Notes: a model not told the origin generated them from the sequence alone. A stretch of DNA of 64,000 nt from Pascua guehoae (GCA_001600415.1 BCJX01000008.1:389782-453781), one strand, 5' to 3'; numbered from the stretch's first letter, positions 34,660 through 45,141 are shown. Translations and numbers: made by a program.

Positions 34660-34693
34660 GCAGGTGTGTCGGCAAAGTCATGAGACTATAACC
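34660..34693. mobile_element. MITE family 1, terminal fragment
   Basis: Only one inverted end is present (CAGGTGTGTCGGCAAAGTC then ATGAGACTAT). It is followed 43 bp later by a family 2 element. It probably marks an older insertion that lost its other end. Confidence 0.6.
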
Positions 34694-34735
34694 AGCACGT
34701 ATCCGCGTCATGGCACCGAAATGTGGCACCTTTGG

Positions 34736-34875
34736 CCCGGTGTAATAGTACACGCTCTCAGCCGCGTCCCCACGACATGTTCATGAAGCGAATCCGCCGA
34801 GATGCCCTCTTGACGGGATTTAGGATACCTTTTGGGTAGATGGATAGCGCGGCGTCGTGGTGCTATTACACCCGG
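34736..34875. mobile_element. MITE family 2, copy A
   Basis: A 140-bp element with inverted ends: left CCCGGTGTAATAGTAC, right GTGCTATTACACCCGG. The interior (CACGACATGTTCATGAAGCG ... TTTAGGATACCTTTTGGGTA ... GATAGCG) is shared with copies at 42623 (inverted) and 45001. Non-coding. Confidence 0.8.
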
Positions 34876-35165
34876 GGGTTGGGGGCATGGGGCGGTAGGC
34901 AGACGGAAAGCAACAACGGACATTGCTATGTGCATGGGGGTGGTTGGCCTTGTCAATGTTACTTTGCCACCACTGCCACCCCCCCAAGTAGCAATCGTCT
35001 CGTTAACATCACTGCTGCATCTCAACATTCAGCGTCACTCTGCCTACCCCCATTATCTTATCTCTTCATTATCATGGTCGTGATCCTCCCGGTGCGCCCA
35101 TCTTCACCTAGCCCCCACCCTTCCTGCCCCCATCTGGGGCGTTGCCAGCTCTCATCGTCGTCGAA

Positions 35166-35236
35166 ACATCGTTGGTGAAACGGTATCATGCCACTTTGCC
35201 ATAGTGGCGGCAGGAGTTCGACTCTCCTACGATGTA
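35166..35236 (+). tRNA. tRNA-Gly(GCC), copy 1
   Basis: 71 nt, no intron. The acceptor ACATCGT/ACGATGT is fully paired; the D stem is GUGA/UCAU; the anticodon stem is CCACT/AGTGG with loop TTGCCAT, anticodon GCC; the T arm is AGGAG/CTCCT around TTCGACT; the discriminator is A. It differs from the copy at 57128 only by a compensated pair in the anticodon stem. No T run follows within 40 bp; the first T4 is near 35279. Confidence 0.92.
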
Positions 35237-35433
35237 GACGAGTAGCATTAGCAAGGCGCTTGACGCCTGAACCTTTACCTTTTGGTTCGGGAACGGAGTG
35301 GGTGGTGTTTTCTGGCAAGCGGCGACGAGGCAAGTATCGGTCTGTGTCCAGGTTGAGCAAAAGTCGGGCGAGTATTTCGTTCCTGCCTGTCACCCGCCTC
35401 GTCCTCCTCGTCACTCCCACGCTGACTACCGTC

Positions 35434-35557
35434 TCTTCGCTAGTATATCGGTTAGTATAATCGCCTCTCAAGAGAGAGCCCGGCAATGACGAGCACCTAG
35501 CAGCTCGTCACCAGCTCGAGACCGCGATAGAGCAGGGTTCAACTCCCTGGCGGAGAA
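35434..35557 (+). tRNA. tRNA-Glu(CTC) with 52-nt intron, copy 1
   Basis: Acceptor TCTTCGC pairs with GCGGAGA (one G-U). The D stem is GUAU/GUAU. The anticodon stem ATCGC/GCGAT encloses anticodon CTC at 35467-35469. The intron is 35471-35522 at the canonical 37/38 position. T arm CAGGG/CCCTG, discriminator A. A T6 Pol III terminator starts at 35559. Confidence 0.92.
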
Positions 35558-35824
35558 GTTTTTTGGCCCAGCCAGGACTACAGCAATCAGGTGGACATTG
35601 CTGCTCTTGGGAACGGCACTGCTGTTGGCCTCCTCGACCCATCTGGCAGGTGCTCGTCAGTCAGGACCTCTAAGGTGTGCTCGAAATGACGCTTCCCGCA
35701 ATCCCAGGTCCACAGGACAATAGTTGAGAAGTATTGCTGTTTCCCAAACGCCATGAACCCCTCGCCATGCGTTCTAGTGCCCCCTCCTCGCCTCAGACTC
35801 CCCAGCAGGAAAGTAATCAGCATC

Positions 35825-35951
35825 TCTTCGCTAGTATATCGGTTAGTATAATCGCCTCTCAACAGAGAGCCCGGCCACAATGAGCAGCCCCGAGCAGCTC
35901 GACAACGGCTCGAGATCGCGATAGAGCAGGGTTCAACTCCCTGGCGGAGAA
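35825..35951 (+). tRNA. tRNA-Glu(CTC) with 55-nt intron, copy 2
   Basis: The exons are identical to the copy at 35434 (anticodon CTC at 35858-35860). The intron 35862-35916 has the same start (GAGAGCCCGGC) and end but differs inside. A T5 terminator follows at 35954. The two genes are 267 bp apart in the same orientation, so this is a tandem tRNA duplication. Confidence 0.92.
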
Positions 35952-36289
35952 GCTTTTTGGGCCTGTGAGGGAGAGCAGCGGCCTGTGCGCATGTGGAACC
36001 TGTCTGCGGATATTTACGTGTTCTTTGCGAGGTCTAAAACACACAAGTTGGTGCAGCTGGCCGACACTGGCTGGGACACATTTAGCGGTGGCGTGTAGAC
36101 AGCGATTGTGTGTGGAACATGATGTATGTAGGTCTACAACTATCCTCGTCAGGCCCGTAACGGTTACCGAGTCAACATGGACCCCCGCAGTTCGACACAA
36201 CGAACACGGTGCAAGCCACTGCATAAAACACCATCTACAGTTCAGATACCGTACTGCTGACCAAAACCCACATCCGCGCAGGACGCGGC

Positions 36290-38697
36290 CTACGCGAGCT
36301 CCATGTAGCGCTTCACTGCGGGTGTTAGTGTCTGTCTACATGGAAGGCGATGTCGGGTAGAGAGGTAATGCCGAGGAGACGAGGATGGGCAACCTGTTCC
36401 AACAGGAGTGGGCAGAGAGTTCTGCGCACCCGGCAGGCATTTCACCCCAAGCTCGACAACATCCCGAACAACTCCCACCGGGACAAAACTCACTCTCCCA
36501 GTCCGTCACGGCCGCGTGGAAGAGCCCAATCTCGTGCTTGCGTGTTCCGCCAAAGTGGTCAACGAGGAAGTCACCAAACACCTGGCGCGCAACGCTGTCC
36601 TTGCGCATGAATGCGTCGGTCGCGGCATCGAGCGATGTCGGCAGGTGCCAGAGCGTGTCGCGCGTGACGCCAGGTGCGCCGATGGGGCCATAGGGGAGTG
36701 CGATCTTCTTCTCGATACCGCGCAAGCCGAGGGCGTAGATGGCCGCGAGCGCGTAGTGTGTGTTCATCTGGGGGTTAACGACGAGGAGAGGGAGACGCGG
36801 GGGAGGGTATGGGTAGGGTTGACGCGCGGGAAAGGGGGAGCGAAGGAAGTGGAGGGGAGAGGAGGAGTTTCGGGCGACGTTGGGTATGGAAAGAGAGGGC
36901 GCCGTGTGGGTGGTACAAGACCCCCGGAAGACCAGATCTCTCGTAAACACACACTCCTCGACAAAGTGACCCCACAAACGGCGACAACGCCCACACCAGC
37001 ACAACACGTGTCACTCACGTCTGCACCGGGAATGCGGACCTCGAAGCGCGACGCCGGCCCCTTGACACCAGGTGGGGAGATGATGCGGATTGACGCCGCG
37101 CGCGAGTCGTAGCCGTACGACGCCGTGTCTGGCGCCCAGTACTTCTCGCCGCCGAGGAGGCGCTTGTACGAGTTAATTGTAGGGCAGAGGAGGGGGATGA
37201 CTGCAGGTTAGTGGCTGGTGCTGAGGGGTGTGTCACGCCGCACTCACCATCGGGGAGGCCCTCGAGGAGGCCAGCGAGGAACCACTCTGCCTCCTGCGAG
37301 AGGTACTTGACGTCTGGGGAGCTTGCGTTCTTGCGGCCGCCAGCCTTGATCTCCTCGTCGGTCGCGGCAAAGATGTTGCGTCCCTTGGTGTCACGGAGAG
37401 AGACGTGAATGTGGCTGTTGTCAGTTTCGAAATGTATATTCAGCATAGACGTACCCCGAGCATCCCGATTGCTGGCGTGTCAGCTCAGTTCAAACCAACA
37501 GCGTAAAGCACTCACGTTCTCCCATGGCTTTGCCATAAACGTCGGCATGACGCCATGCTTGATGCCCATGCTCTTAGCGACCAGCTTGAAGAGGAGGGCA
37601 TTGTCCGCCATGCGCTCCGCGTCCGTGTAGGCTAGGGCAGTCTCGAACACTCCGGGCCCGGTCTCGGTGTCTGTGCGGTTAGCACTCACCGCCCTGGCCC
37701 ACTTCTCCCTTGCGCTCTGCACGGGCGGATATGGTGAAAGTGACGTACGGTGGCCCTCGATCTCGATGTCAAACTTGGCAGCTTCATTGTACAGGTCGTA
37801 GAAGTAGTCCTTGTTGTTGGTCGTGCGGAGCAGCGAGTATCCGTGGTCTGGAGGTCAGTATCGCACAGGCTAGCACCGTCGCATGAGTCAAACGCACTAC
37901 CGGGGGTGAGTGGCGTGAGGTGCGTCCAGTGCTTGTCTTCAAGAGACTGGGGGGTCTCGGCGTATTGGAAGTACTAGCCGTTAGCAAGCGCGTGAGGCCC
38001 AGTAGACCACCTCTCACCTCAAACTCGGCTCCGGCCATACACGTATATCCCATTCCGCGAGCTTTGTCAGTCACAGTCTGGAGCACGCTGCGGGGGTCAA
38101 CCTCGAGGGGCTTGTTGGAGCCCTGGTCGTAGAAGTGCAGGAGGAAGAAGGGGACGTTGTTCTCCCATGGAATGCGGCGGAACGTCGTCCAGTCAATGTG
38201 AGCGTTCAGGTCGCGGTAGCCGTTCTTCTTGTTCGACACGAGCAGCTCCATCGGGTACGTCATGTCATGCACTGGGTCGTGTCAACAAATTGATGATGGA
38301 TTGCGGGGTCGCGTGACTCTGTCTTGGCCGGGATCCACGTACAGTCCCATCCGTAGACGACGCCACAGAAGCCAAAGTCGGTCTCGGCTGACGAGAGGAA
38401 CTTGGCCTTGCTCATAATCTTGCCACGCAGCACGCCGTCGACGTCCACACCTGTGTTCCGTCAGTGATCCTAGTTGCATGCCTCGGCGTGTAGTGGGGCG
38501 GCGCAAGACGACTGCATGTTGTCTCCGTTTGGCTTGGCATCCATATCTGGAACCTGGAACAGGTCCGCCGGGCACAGGTCCCGCGGCCGTGAGTGCGGCG
38601 GTGACGTACCTGCGACTTTGACCATGGTGTCATCCTTGAGCAACTTCTTGAGCTCGTCAAACGACTTGGGCGCGTGTTCTGTCGGGGATGGGGCCAT
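36290..38697 (-). CDS. Glutamine synthetase family ligase (class I / FluG-like)
   Basis: Eleven minus-strand exons: 38697-38610, 38450-38343, 38271-38018, 37973-37901, 37847-37749, 37670-37516, 37471-37455, 37414-37248, 37200-37019, 36767-36494 and 36315-36290. They sum to 1,443 nt, or 480 residues, ending MELA. Catalytic-domain signatures in order: AGAEFE (metal ligand), HTETGPGVFE, PTFMAKPW, SGCSGHIHVSL, NSYKRL, SIRI and RFEVRIPGAD. The length and N-terminal GVDVDGVLRGK resemble bacterial-type GlnA/PuuA and the C-terminal half of FluG, not the roughly 360-residue eukaryotic Gln1. The reaction is therefore ATP-dependent amidation of a glutamyl substrate by ammonia or an amine; the substrate cannot be read from sequence. 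Exon 7 is only 17 nt and supplies part of the SGCSG loop. The gene is divergent from UNG1 across 754 bp. Confidence 0.9.
37455..37471 (-). other. 17-nt micro-exon of the glutamine synthetase family gene
   Basis: Flanked by acceptor CCAG and donor GTACGT. It adds Q-S-G-C-S and two bases of the next Gly codon, bridging EN (exon 6) to HIHVSL (exon 8). Without it the frame is lost and the conserved GCSGHIH motif is missing, which is the main evidence that it is real. Confidence 0.8.
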
Positions 38698-39451
38698 GTT
38701 GGGCAGATGGAGAGGGGATGAAGGGGGGGAGAGTGAGTGGGTGAGTGAGTGGATGAGGTAAGAAGCAAGACAAGGGATGCATTATTGAACGGGGTGTACT
38801 ACCAAAGCAGAGCATGTGGGTCGGTGGGTAGGTGGGGTGCGCAAGGCCGCGGCTAGCCAGGGTCATCCCCGGTGACGGGCACACACAGAGCTCCCCAGGC
38901 TGCCCGGTATGGCTAGCATCAGCCCGCGCGCCGCTTTGTGCCGCCGGTCACTGGCTGGGAAGAGAATGCCGGGATTGGGCCCCACAAATCGGGCAATAAG
39001 CGAGCTTGGACCTTTTTTCCAATCGTGCGCATGGTTCTGGCGAGGAGAGACGATAAGCGACGGGTATGGATAACGAGCAGAGTGGTTTGTCCAATGTACA
39101 GTATTATCGATGTTTATGGACTGGTATATGCATACACTCACGAGACCATCACGGGTGGACTCACTCATAAACATTCTGTGCCCTGCAGTGCGACGCGGAC
39201 GGCGGACTGCTGTGACATTTGGGCGAGATATCGGACAGAGGCGGAGCGTCTTTCAGCTTTCCCACGCTGGCCTCTGTGTATCTGGCCAAGACAGTCGCGC
39301 TTGTCGCGTCAGGTTGACGCGTCTCGCGCACGGTGCCCCATACTGCACAGCACAGGTTGAGTAGCGTATTCTTTCAGTCGCCTCTTCTGTTGACACCCCC
39401 CAACAAGTCTCCTGTCCATTCTTCCTCTATTCTGTCTTTCACCCCACACCA
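38698..39451. promoter_or_regulatory. Divergent promoter region of the GS-family gene and UNG1
   Basis: 754 bp separates two divergent start codons. It contains a GAGTGAGTGG-type repeat close to the GS side (about 38729-38757) and a pyrimidine-rich leader before UNG1 (about 39371-39450). No specific factor site is claimed. Confidence 0.5.
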
Positions 39452-41331
39452 ATGCCACCAAAGACGATCGCCAACTACTTCAAGCCTGCGTCGGGCACAC
39501 CACCGAAGCGGCCCATGCTTTCAGACGCTGCTCGGCGCGCCATCCTCAACTCAAAGGATGAGCCTCCGGCGAAGCGGGCCAAGATGCTCTCCACATCAGG
39601 TAAGCAGGAAGAAGGAAATATGGCAGCTCACAGTTTCCTCTGAGCTATGTCTAAGCCGGTCTGCCGCGGGAGCGTCTTCTCAACTGACGTGGCAACAGCG
39701 CCTTCAGCAGCATCGACAGTCTCCATTCCACGGGCGGCGACCCGCGAAGAGCTGCGCAAGGCGTTTGAGGCACACCCCACTATTCTCCCGCTCGTCGAGC
39801 TCGAGCTCGACACTCTTGGAGAGGACTGGCTTATTGAACTTCAGGACGAGCTCACAAAGCCTTACTTTTTGGAGGTGGGTGTCATCTCCGTCGCGGTCAC
39901 CCACCTAACTCTGGTCCAGCTCAAGAAGTACGTCGTTGCCGAGCAAAAGAGCAAAAAGGTATTTCCACCTGGTGGGTCTGGCGTGCCGTTTGTGAACGCA
40001 GCTATTGAGGAACGAGGGAGGCGATGCACAGGTGATGATGATGGTCGTCCTGGCGTACTCCCTCTCCTTGACATTTGTGGATATGCCCTTGTCGCCCCAT
40101 GCACTGCACGAATGGCCGCCATGTGCACTGGCCTCTATCCGTCCGAGTGCTTCGTTGCGTCGACTCACCAGCCGTATCGCATCTCTCAGGCCACCAGTTG
40201 CTAACCAACAGCGGAAGACATCTACTCGTGGTCGCGCTTGTGTCCTCTCAAGGATGTGCGCGTGGTGATTGTCGGTGCGTTCCTCCCTGACATTCCCATT
40301 CCTAGCCCCTTTGGAGTGCGTATCATATCACTGACGGTGCAGGCCAGGACCCCTACCATGTGAGAGACGAGACATCAAACCAATGCGCATCCCCGCTGAC
40401 TCCCCAAGGGTGACGGACAGGCTCATGTAGGTGTAAAGAATGAGTTGTTGACCTACATCCTCACACAACAGGGGCTGGCATTCTCCGTGCGCAAGGGCGT
40501 CAGAGTCCCACCATCACTTCGCAACATGTATAAGGAGATGTCGACCGCGGTTCCAGGGTTTGTCGTTCCTCCTCATGGGTATGTCCTGGTGGTGGGGTTG
40601 TGGCATTGCGGCGAGACCTGGACGTTTGATCGCCGTGTGGCAAGCAGGGGGTGTAGCCGTGTATGTTGCTGACTCGAAGTGACCTCACCGAATGGGCGAA
40701 ACATGGCGTGCTTCTTCTCAACACGGCCCTCACTGTACGGGCACATGAGGTGAGTGCTGCGATACTCTGGGAAGGATCCCTTGTTTATGGCACATCCCAA
40801 ACCACATTGCCTCCTTTGTTGATTGCATGCTCAAACTCTCCTCACAGGCGGGATCGCACGCGACGCAAGGCTGGGACAAGTTTACGCTTGCCGCACTCCG
40901 TGCGGTGACGGCGCGTCTCGCGGGTGGACCTGGCGCCGGATTGTTTGCCGTCAAGTCGACCCCACCAGACGCTGACGCCGACGCAACTGCGGCCGCTGGT
41001 GTGACGGGTAACGGCGTCGTGTTCATGGCCTGGGGTGCCCATGCGGCCAAGATGGTTGCGCAACTGGATACTGTGAGTTTGAGGTTGTAATGTGACCCGA
41101 GGTTGTATTGTTACCGAAACCGTTTATTCTAGTTATCTATCACCCCTCATGGCCACCCATCGCTGACAGCAGAAACGCCACCTCGTTCTCAAATCTGCAC
41201 ACCCGAGCCCACTCTCTGCAAGCCGCGGGTTCTTTGGTAACGGTCACTTTAAGAAGAGCAACGAGTGGCTCGTGGAGCGCTATGGCAAAGACGGCGGGAT
41301 CGACTGGAAGGCTCTCGGTGCCCAGCTCTGA
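39452..41331 (+). CDS. UNG1: Uracil-DNA glycosylase (family 1)
   Basis: Ten exons: 39452-39599, 39699-39874, 39920-39971, 40212-40274, 40343-40359, 40409-40426, 40472-40578, 40680-40749, 40848-41072 and 41173-41331. They sum to 1,035 nt, or 344 residues. Hallmarks: the water-activating motif GQDPYH (residues 147-152, Asp149), [18 protein letters not shown], the minor-groove loop HPSPLSA (His302), and a C-terminal [18 protein letters not shown]. It removes uracil from DNA at the start of base-excision repair in nucleus and mitochondria (family knowledge). The N-terminus [11 protein letters not shown] resembles a PCNA-binding box without its Gln, and PPAKRAKML looks like a nuclear signal. Exons 5 and 6 are 17 and 18 nt. 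The fit of frame and motifs across all nine introns makes the structure firm. Confidence 0.95.
40343..40426 (+). other. Two consecutive micro-exons (17 and 18 nt) in UNG1
   Basis: Exon 5 (40343-40359) encodes the catalytic GQDPYH with one base from exon 4. Exon 6 (40409-40426) encodes GDGQAH. They are separated by a 49-nt intron and followed by a 45-nt intron, all GT-AG. The exon is bounded by GTGAGA and GTAGGT donors. Confidence 0.85.
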
Positions 41332-42101
41332 GGCCCCTTTGAGGCTGGAACTATGACCGGTCTTCGTGGATGTGCAGTGTGAACGTGCGGGATTGTTGAG
41401 ATTTTGCAGCTTTCGTGTTGAAATATATAGGTATGAACTCCCCCACGGCCAGGATTTTCCCGCTGCTAGAGCAGAATTGCCACGTCATCCTCCCCCGCCG
41501 TTCTCTGATCTCCGGGAGCTGCATTGCCCTCTGTTCAGCAGACACGTAGGCCTGTGGTCCTGTCGCCTATCTGGACCCTTGTCCTCTGCAGCCGCTTCGC
41601 CCTGTCCTCTACGTGGACCCCTAGCCAGTCAGCACGCAATGGACGCAGCGGCGCCGATACCACGTGGTTTGTCTCATCGCTCTGCATTTCTGTCTGTTAT
41701 AAGGCCTAAAGGCGCAACGGCCGCGCGCGATATTGGCACGGCGCCATGTGGGCTTCGGACCAAAAACCAGAAGGAATAGACATTGAGTATTACTTTTCTG
41801 TCAATCACGGTTCACAAAGGGCTCACTCTGATTCTCACTCCCACCCGTGTGGGCCATCAACTAAACTTGAGATTGCGAATGCGAGTCAGCAAGGCTACTG
41901 TTCCTCTTGGTCAGAAGCGTGACGATGACCTGCAACCCCGCCAACTACCGTAAGTATGCACCATTCCCTTGACACAGAATTGTCCCTCCCCCAGCAGACC
42001 GCACCACCGCCCGCACCACCCGCCGACACCTGCACACACTCCTTGCATACTTTGACAGTTCGCAGACACGGGCCCACCGAGGCCTTCTCCCAACATGCCA
42101 A
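41332..42101. other. Intergenic: UNG1 3' flank
   Basis: 770 bp before the tRNA-Val gene. No gene, repeat or motif that I can support. Confidence 0.5.
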
Positions 42102-42274
42102 GGCGATTTAGCTCAGTTGGTTAGAGCGCATGCTTAACACTGGACACGCAGTGCTACGCATGAGGTCGGCTACGTAAACACAGGAGGTCCAGAGAGCTCA
42201 GGGATTGCACCAAAAATCGCCCGACCATGCTTCGCATGGTCGGGCTACGGACAGTTCGACCCTGTCAAACGTCA
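42102..42274 (+). tRNA. tRNA-Val(AAC) with intron and an extra insertion
   Basis: The A box TAGCTCAGTTGG and T arm GACAG/CTGTC around TTCGACC are standard. Acceptor 42102-42108 pairs with 42267-42273 except one A-A mismatch; discriminator A; a T6 terminator starts at 42282. The anticodon stem CATGC (42129-42133) is followed by TTAACA, giving anticodon AAC. Two GCATG sites can close this stem: 42158-42162 and 42234-42238. With the first, the intron is 17 nt (42140-42156), the variable loop is AGGTC, and 82 nt (42168-42249) are inserted before the T arm. With the second, the intron is 93 nt and the variable loop is 11 nt. The inserted part contains an 11-bp perfect hairpin (CCCGACCATGC, loop TTC). 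It may be a functional gene or a disrupted copy. Confidence 0.7.
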
Positions 42275-42622
42275 AGCATTAGTTTTTTACTTGTGCATAG
42301 CTGTCTGCCTCGTGCTCGAAACGTCCTGCCCAGTGTTGTTTGCAGGCACTGATTGCCAGGCGATGATGTAAAGTGGTGGTGGAACGGAAGTCTGTGGCAT
42401 GTGGCGCGTGGGTAGTGGCGGTGAAAGCGTAGCGTCACCCGTACGTTCCCAAGGTATTGAGAATGCCACTGCCACTTTTTGATACTCGCAAAAGTAACCA
42501 CAAAGGCGTTCGCAAAGCCGTGACTGGGTGCCCGAGCCCTCTTTGTGGCAGTCTCACACCTTTCCGAACGCACTTGCACCCGACGCAGCCTCTGGACCAG
42601 CCCATGGTACCGTATTTGGCGA

Positions 42623-42766
42623 CTGTAAATGAAACAGCACCACGAAGCCGCGCTATCCATATACAGTACCCAAAAGGTATCCTAAATACCGTCGAGAGGG
42701 CATCTTGGGCGGATTCGCTTCATGAACATGTCGCTGGGAACGCGGCTGAGAGCGTGTATTATTACA
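42623..42766. mobile_element. MITE family 2, copy B (inverted)
   Basis: Reverse orientation relative to copies A and C. It starts TGTAA...CAGCACCACGAAGC and ends GAGAGCGTGTATTATTACA. The interior contains CCAAAAGGTATCCTAAATAC and CGCTTCATGAACATGTCG. A 7-bp insertion lies just inside the left end. Confidence 0.75.
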
Positions 42767-43440
42767 GCCACTCTCCCCCCCACTGGTCTTTCCTGCATGA
42801 TTTGTTGGGCATCTCCTTCACGCCCTGCAACGGTGTTGTTGGGGCAAGGCCGCCATCCTCTGGGCGCTTCCAGGTCCCTGTGGATTGTCCTCGTAGCAGG
42901 TTCAGTCATGCCTGCACCTCCATTTTCGTCCCCACCCGACGCCGTGCAGCCTGCATTCTCTGCTGCCCATTGTTCACTGCCCAGCCGGGCAACTTAGGCT
43001 ACATGTTGCTGGTACCCCAATCACCCCACCCGCGCCATGCCCACAGCGTACGCGTCTAGTAGTGAGTGCAGTGTCCTCTGTTGCTCTCTCCTCTGTGGGT
43101 TAGCGTCCAAGCTGTCATTACCCTGCTGCCTTCACCTGGCTTTTACAGTTCGTCTGCACAGTCTCCACAGTTTGTCTGCGCAGTTCGTTCCCATAGATTG
43201 TCTCCACAAAGTCAAGTGCATATATTGAAAAAATATTTCAGGCTGCGAAGTTCAAGTGCGCTTTACACGCGTCGAAACGTATTATTCACCCTTCCGTACA
43301 GAATCATACTCGACCCGTCGCCGTGGGCGAGTGCAGGGGGAAGGGGCTAGGGGTGGTGTGGGGGGAGGGTGAGACAGCTGCGATCAGGCTACCGAGACCG
43401 CCCTATCTCACCCCCTGCACATGTGCAATGGCTGCCTCGA
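42767..43440. other. Intergenic: 3' flank of the possible membrane-protein gene
   Basis: About 670 bp between MITE family 2 copy B and the stop codon at 43441. It includes direct short repeats of a CAGTTCGTC/CACAGT type near 43145-43205. No gene supported. Confidence 0.45.
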
Positions 43441-44160
43441 CTACCGCAACGGGTACGTCCTGGGGGACGGCTGGTACACTGGGAATGCGTGCTGCCCCGG
43501 CGGGGCGTTCAGGAACACGGGCTGGGCACCTGGAGGCAGCGTGGCAGTCTGCTGTGCTTGCTGGGCGCGCTGGCCTGACTGGTCGGTGTACGCGGAGGGT
43601 GTGCCGTACCACATGCACTGAGGTGTGGGACCACCGTAGACGTACCCGGGGGGATGCGAGACTGGCTGCGGCGGCGGGGCAGTGTGCATGGTCTGCGGGG
43701 GACGGGTGGGGATGTGAAGTGGCGTTGGGGTTTGGGCGGTGTTGCCGGGGGTTTGGGGATGTGCAGAGGCCACGTGGGGGGATGTGGCAAAGGCCATGTT
43801 CGGAGACGTGTTTGCGTGTTTGCCGCCTGGGGAGATGTGGTGACAACGGCAGCGCGGCGACCGGCCTACCCCACGTCGTAAGGCTCACAAGAGCAAAAAA
43901 GGCATCAACTACCGATAGGCCGCCTTGGATGCGGCACCCCGCCGCATCCGCCAGGACGTGAGTGCCGTCAAGAGGACAAAGACCAGGAGCACGACGACGT
44001 TGCACGCCATCTGGATAGTGTACCAGCCTTTGGGCTGAGAGTGACCCACCATGGGTCGTTCGGGCCGAAGGTACTATAGGATCCTAAAGAGCCCGAGCCC
44101 GAGCTCGAGTCTGAGCTCAAGTCCGAGCTGCTGCCGCCTTTGCGCGGGGCATTGTTGTGC
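43441..44160 (-). CDS. Possible small single-pass membrane protein, structure unresolved
   Basis: Three segments on the minus strand look like parts of one fungal cell-surface protein. First, a Ser/Gly-rich stretch (GGSSSDLSSDSSSGSGSLGS), near 44040-44140 and preceded by an AG acceptor. Second, WYTIQMACNVVVLLVFVLLT, followed by ALTSWRMRRGA, near 43930-44035, a typical transmembrane helix with a basic stop-transfer end. Third, a Pro/Gln-rich tail (from MAFATSPHVASAHPQTPG, near 43797, to the stop at 43441), possibly cytoplasmic. I could not find one set of splice sites that joins all three in frame: the second and third need an intron of about 80-100 nt whose phases disagree by one base in my reading. 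It could be a real gene with an unrecognised exon, or a decayed one. Confidence 0.4.
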
Positions 44161-45000
44161 TGCTCCTATTTGAGTCTGTGTGGGGTCGCTCGGTAGTCGA
44201 TGACTCTTGGGAGAGTGTGTGGAGGGAGGAGAGTGGAAACGTGCGGGGCCAAGACGAAGGGGCGCAGAATATACCCAACATGGCGACCAAGAAGGAGGAT
44301 AGCGAACGCACAGACCGCTTATTAACTCACCTTTTAACTCATGCCATTTTGAATTCCGCTCGACTGTTCCCCTCGACTCTTGGCACTCGACCATTGTCGC
44401 CCTCCCTCTTGCCGTGCCCGTTTGACCCAGCAGCATCGGCCTGGCCCCGTAGACCCCGTTGTTCTTGCCACATGCCACCATTCTGTCGCTTTCACACTCG
44501 GCGCGTCGCGCGCACACCTGTGTGCGTACACCCACCCACCGTATCCAGACCAGCTAGCTCCCTGGTAATGTTCGTGAAACATGTTTCTCGGCACACGGCC
44601 TCTCCTGGTGCCACACCGCCACACGGTGTGTTGCCCGTTTGCCCCTTGGCGACTTGCGTTGCGCGCAAATGCCCAAGACCATCAACATATATGTTTCGGC
44701 CTTAGGCCCAATCACCAATCCACCAGGGCATGGGGACAAACTCGTAGCTAGCGTAGCTGACCGTCGTGGAGCACCCAAGCGAGGCATAGCAGTTGGGCGG
44801 TTTGGAGGAATGCCTCCCAGTTGTTCCTCACCGACATGCACACCGAGTGATCTGCCTACGGCCGAGCGGGCCGAGCGGGCCAAGCAATCGCCCAATGAGA
44901 ACACGCTGTGTGATCGTGTGCAAGGCTGCATGCAAGGTATGCTTAGCCTCGCCCAGAAGGTGAGTGGCATGAGTGGCATGCTTGGCATCCATGGCGCGCA

Positions 45001-45141
45001 TGTGTGTAATAGTTTACACACGCTCTTAGCCGCGTTCCCACGACATGTTCATGAAGCGAATCAGCCGAGATGCCCTCTCGACGGTATTTAGGATACCTTT
45101 TGGGTATATGGATAGCGTGGCTTCGTGGTGCTATTACGATG
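45001..45141. mobile_element. MITE family 2, copy C
   Basis: Same orientation as copy A. Left GTGTAATAGTTTACACACGC, right GTGGTGCTATTACGA. The interior is close to copy A, including CACGACATGTTCATGAAGCG and AGGATACCTTTTGGGTA. Confidence 0.8.

Larger units (their letters stand above)
28969..36289. other. Gene-poor region with repeats and a tRNA cluster
   Basis: 7.3 kb between TAP42 and the glutamine-synthetase family gene without a protein-coding gene I can support. It holds a tandem duplication, MITE-like elements of two families, an AT-rich inverted repeat, part of a third dispersed repeat and four tRNA genes (each listed separately). GC is locally lower than in the gene arms around 29,500-30,700 and 34,200-34,400. 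The longest open frames (30736-31389 and 33461-34213, both +) have unbiased composition and no domain. Confidence 0.55.
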
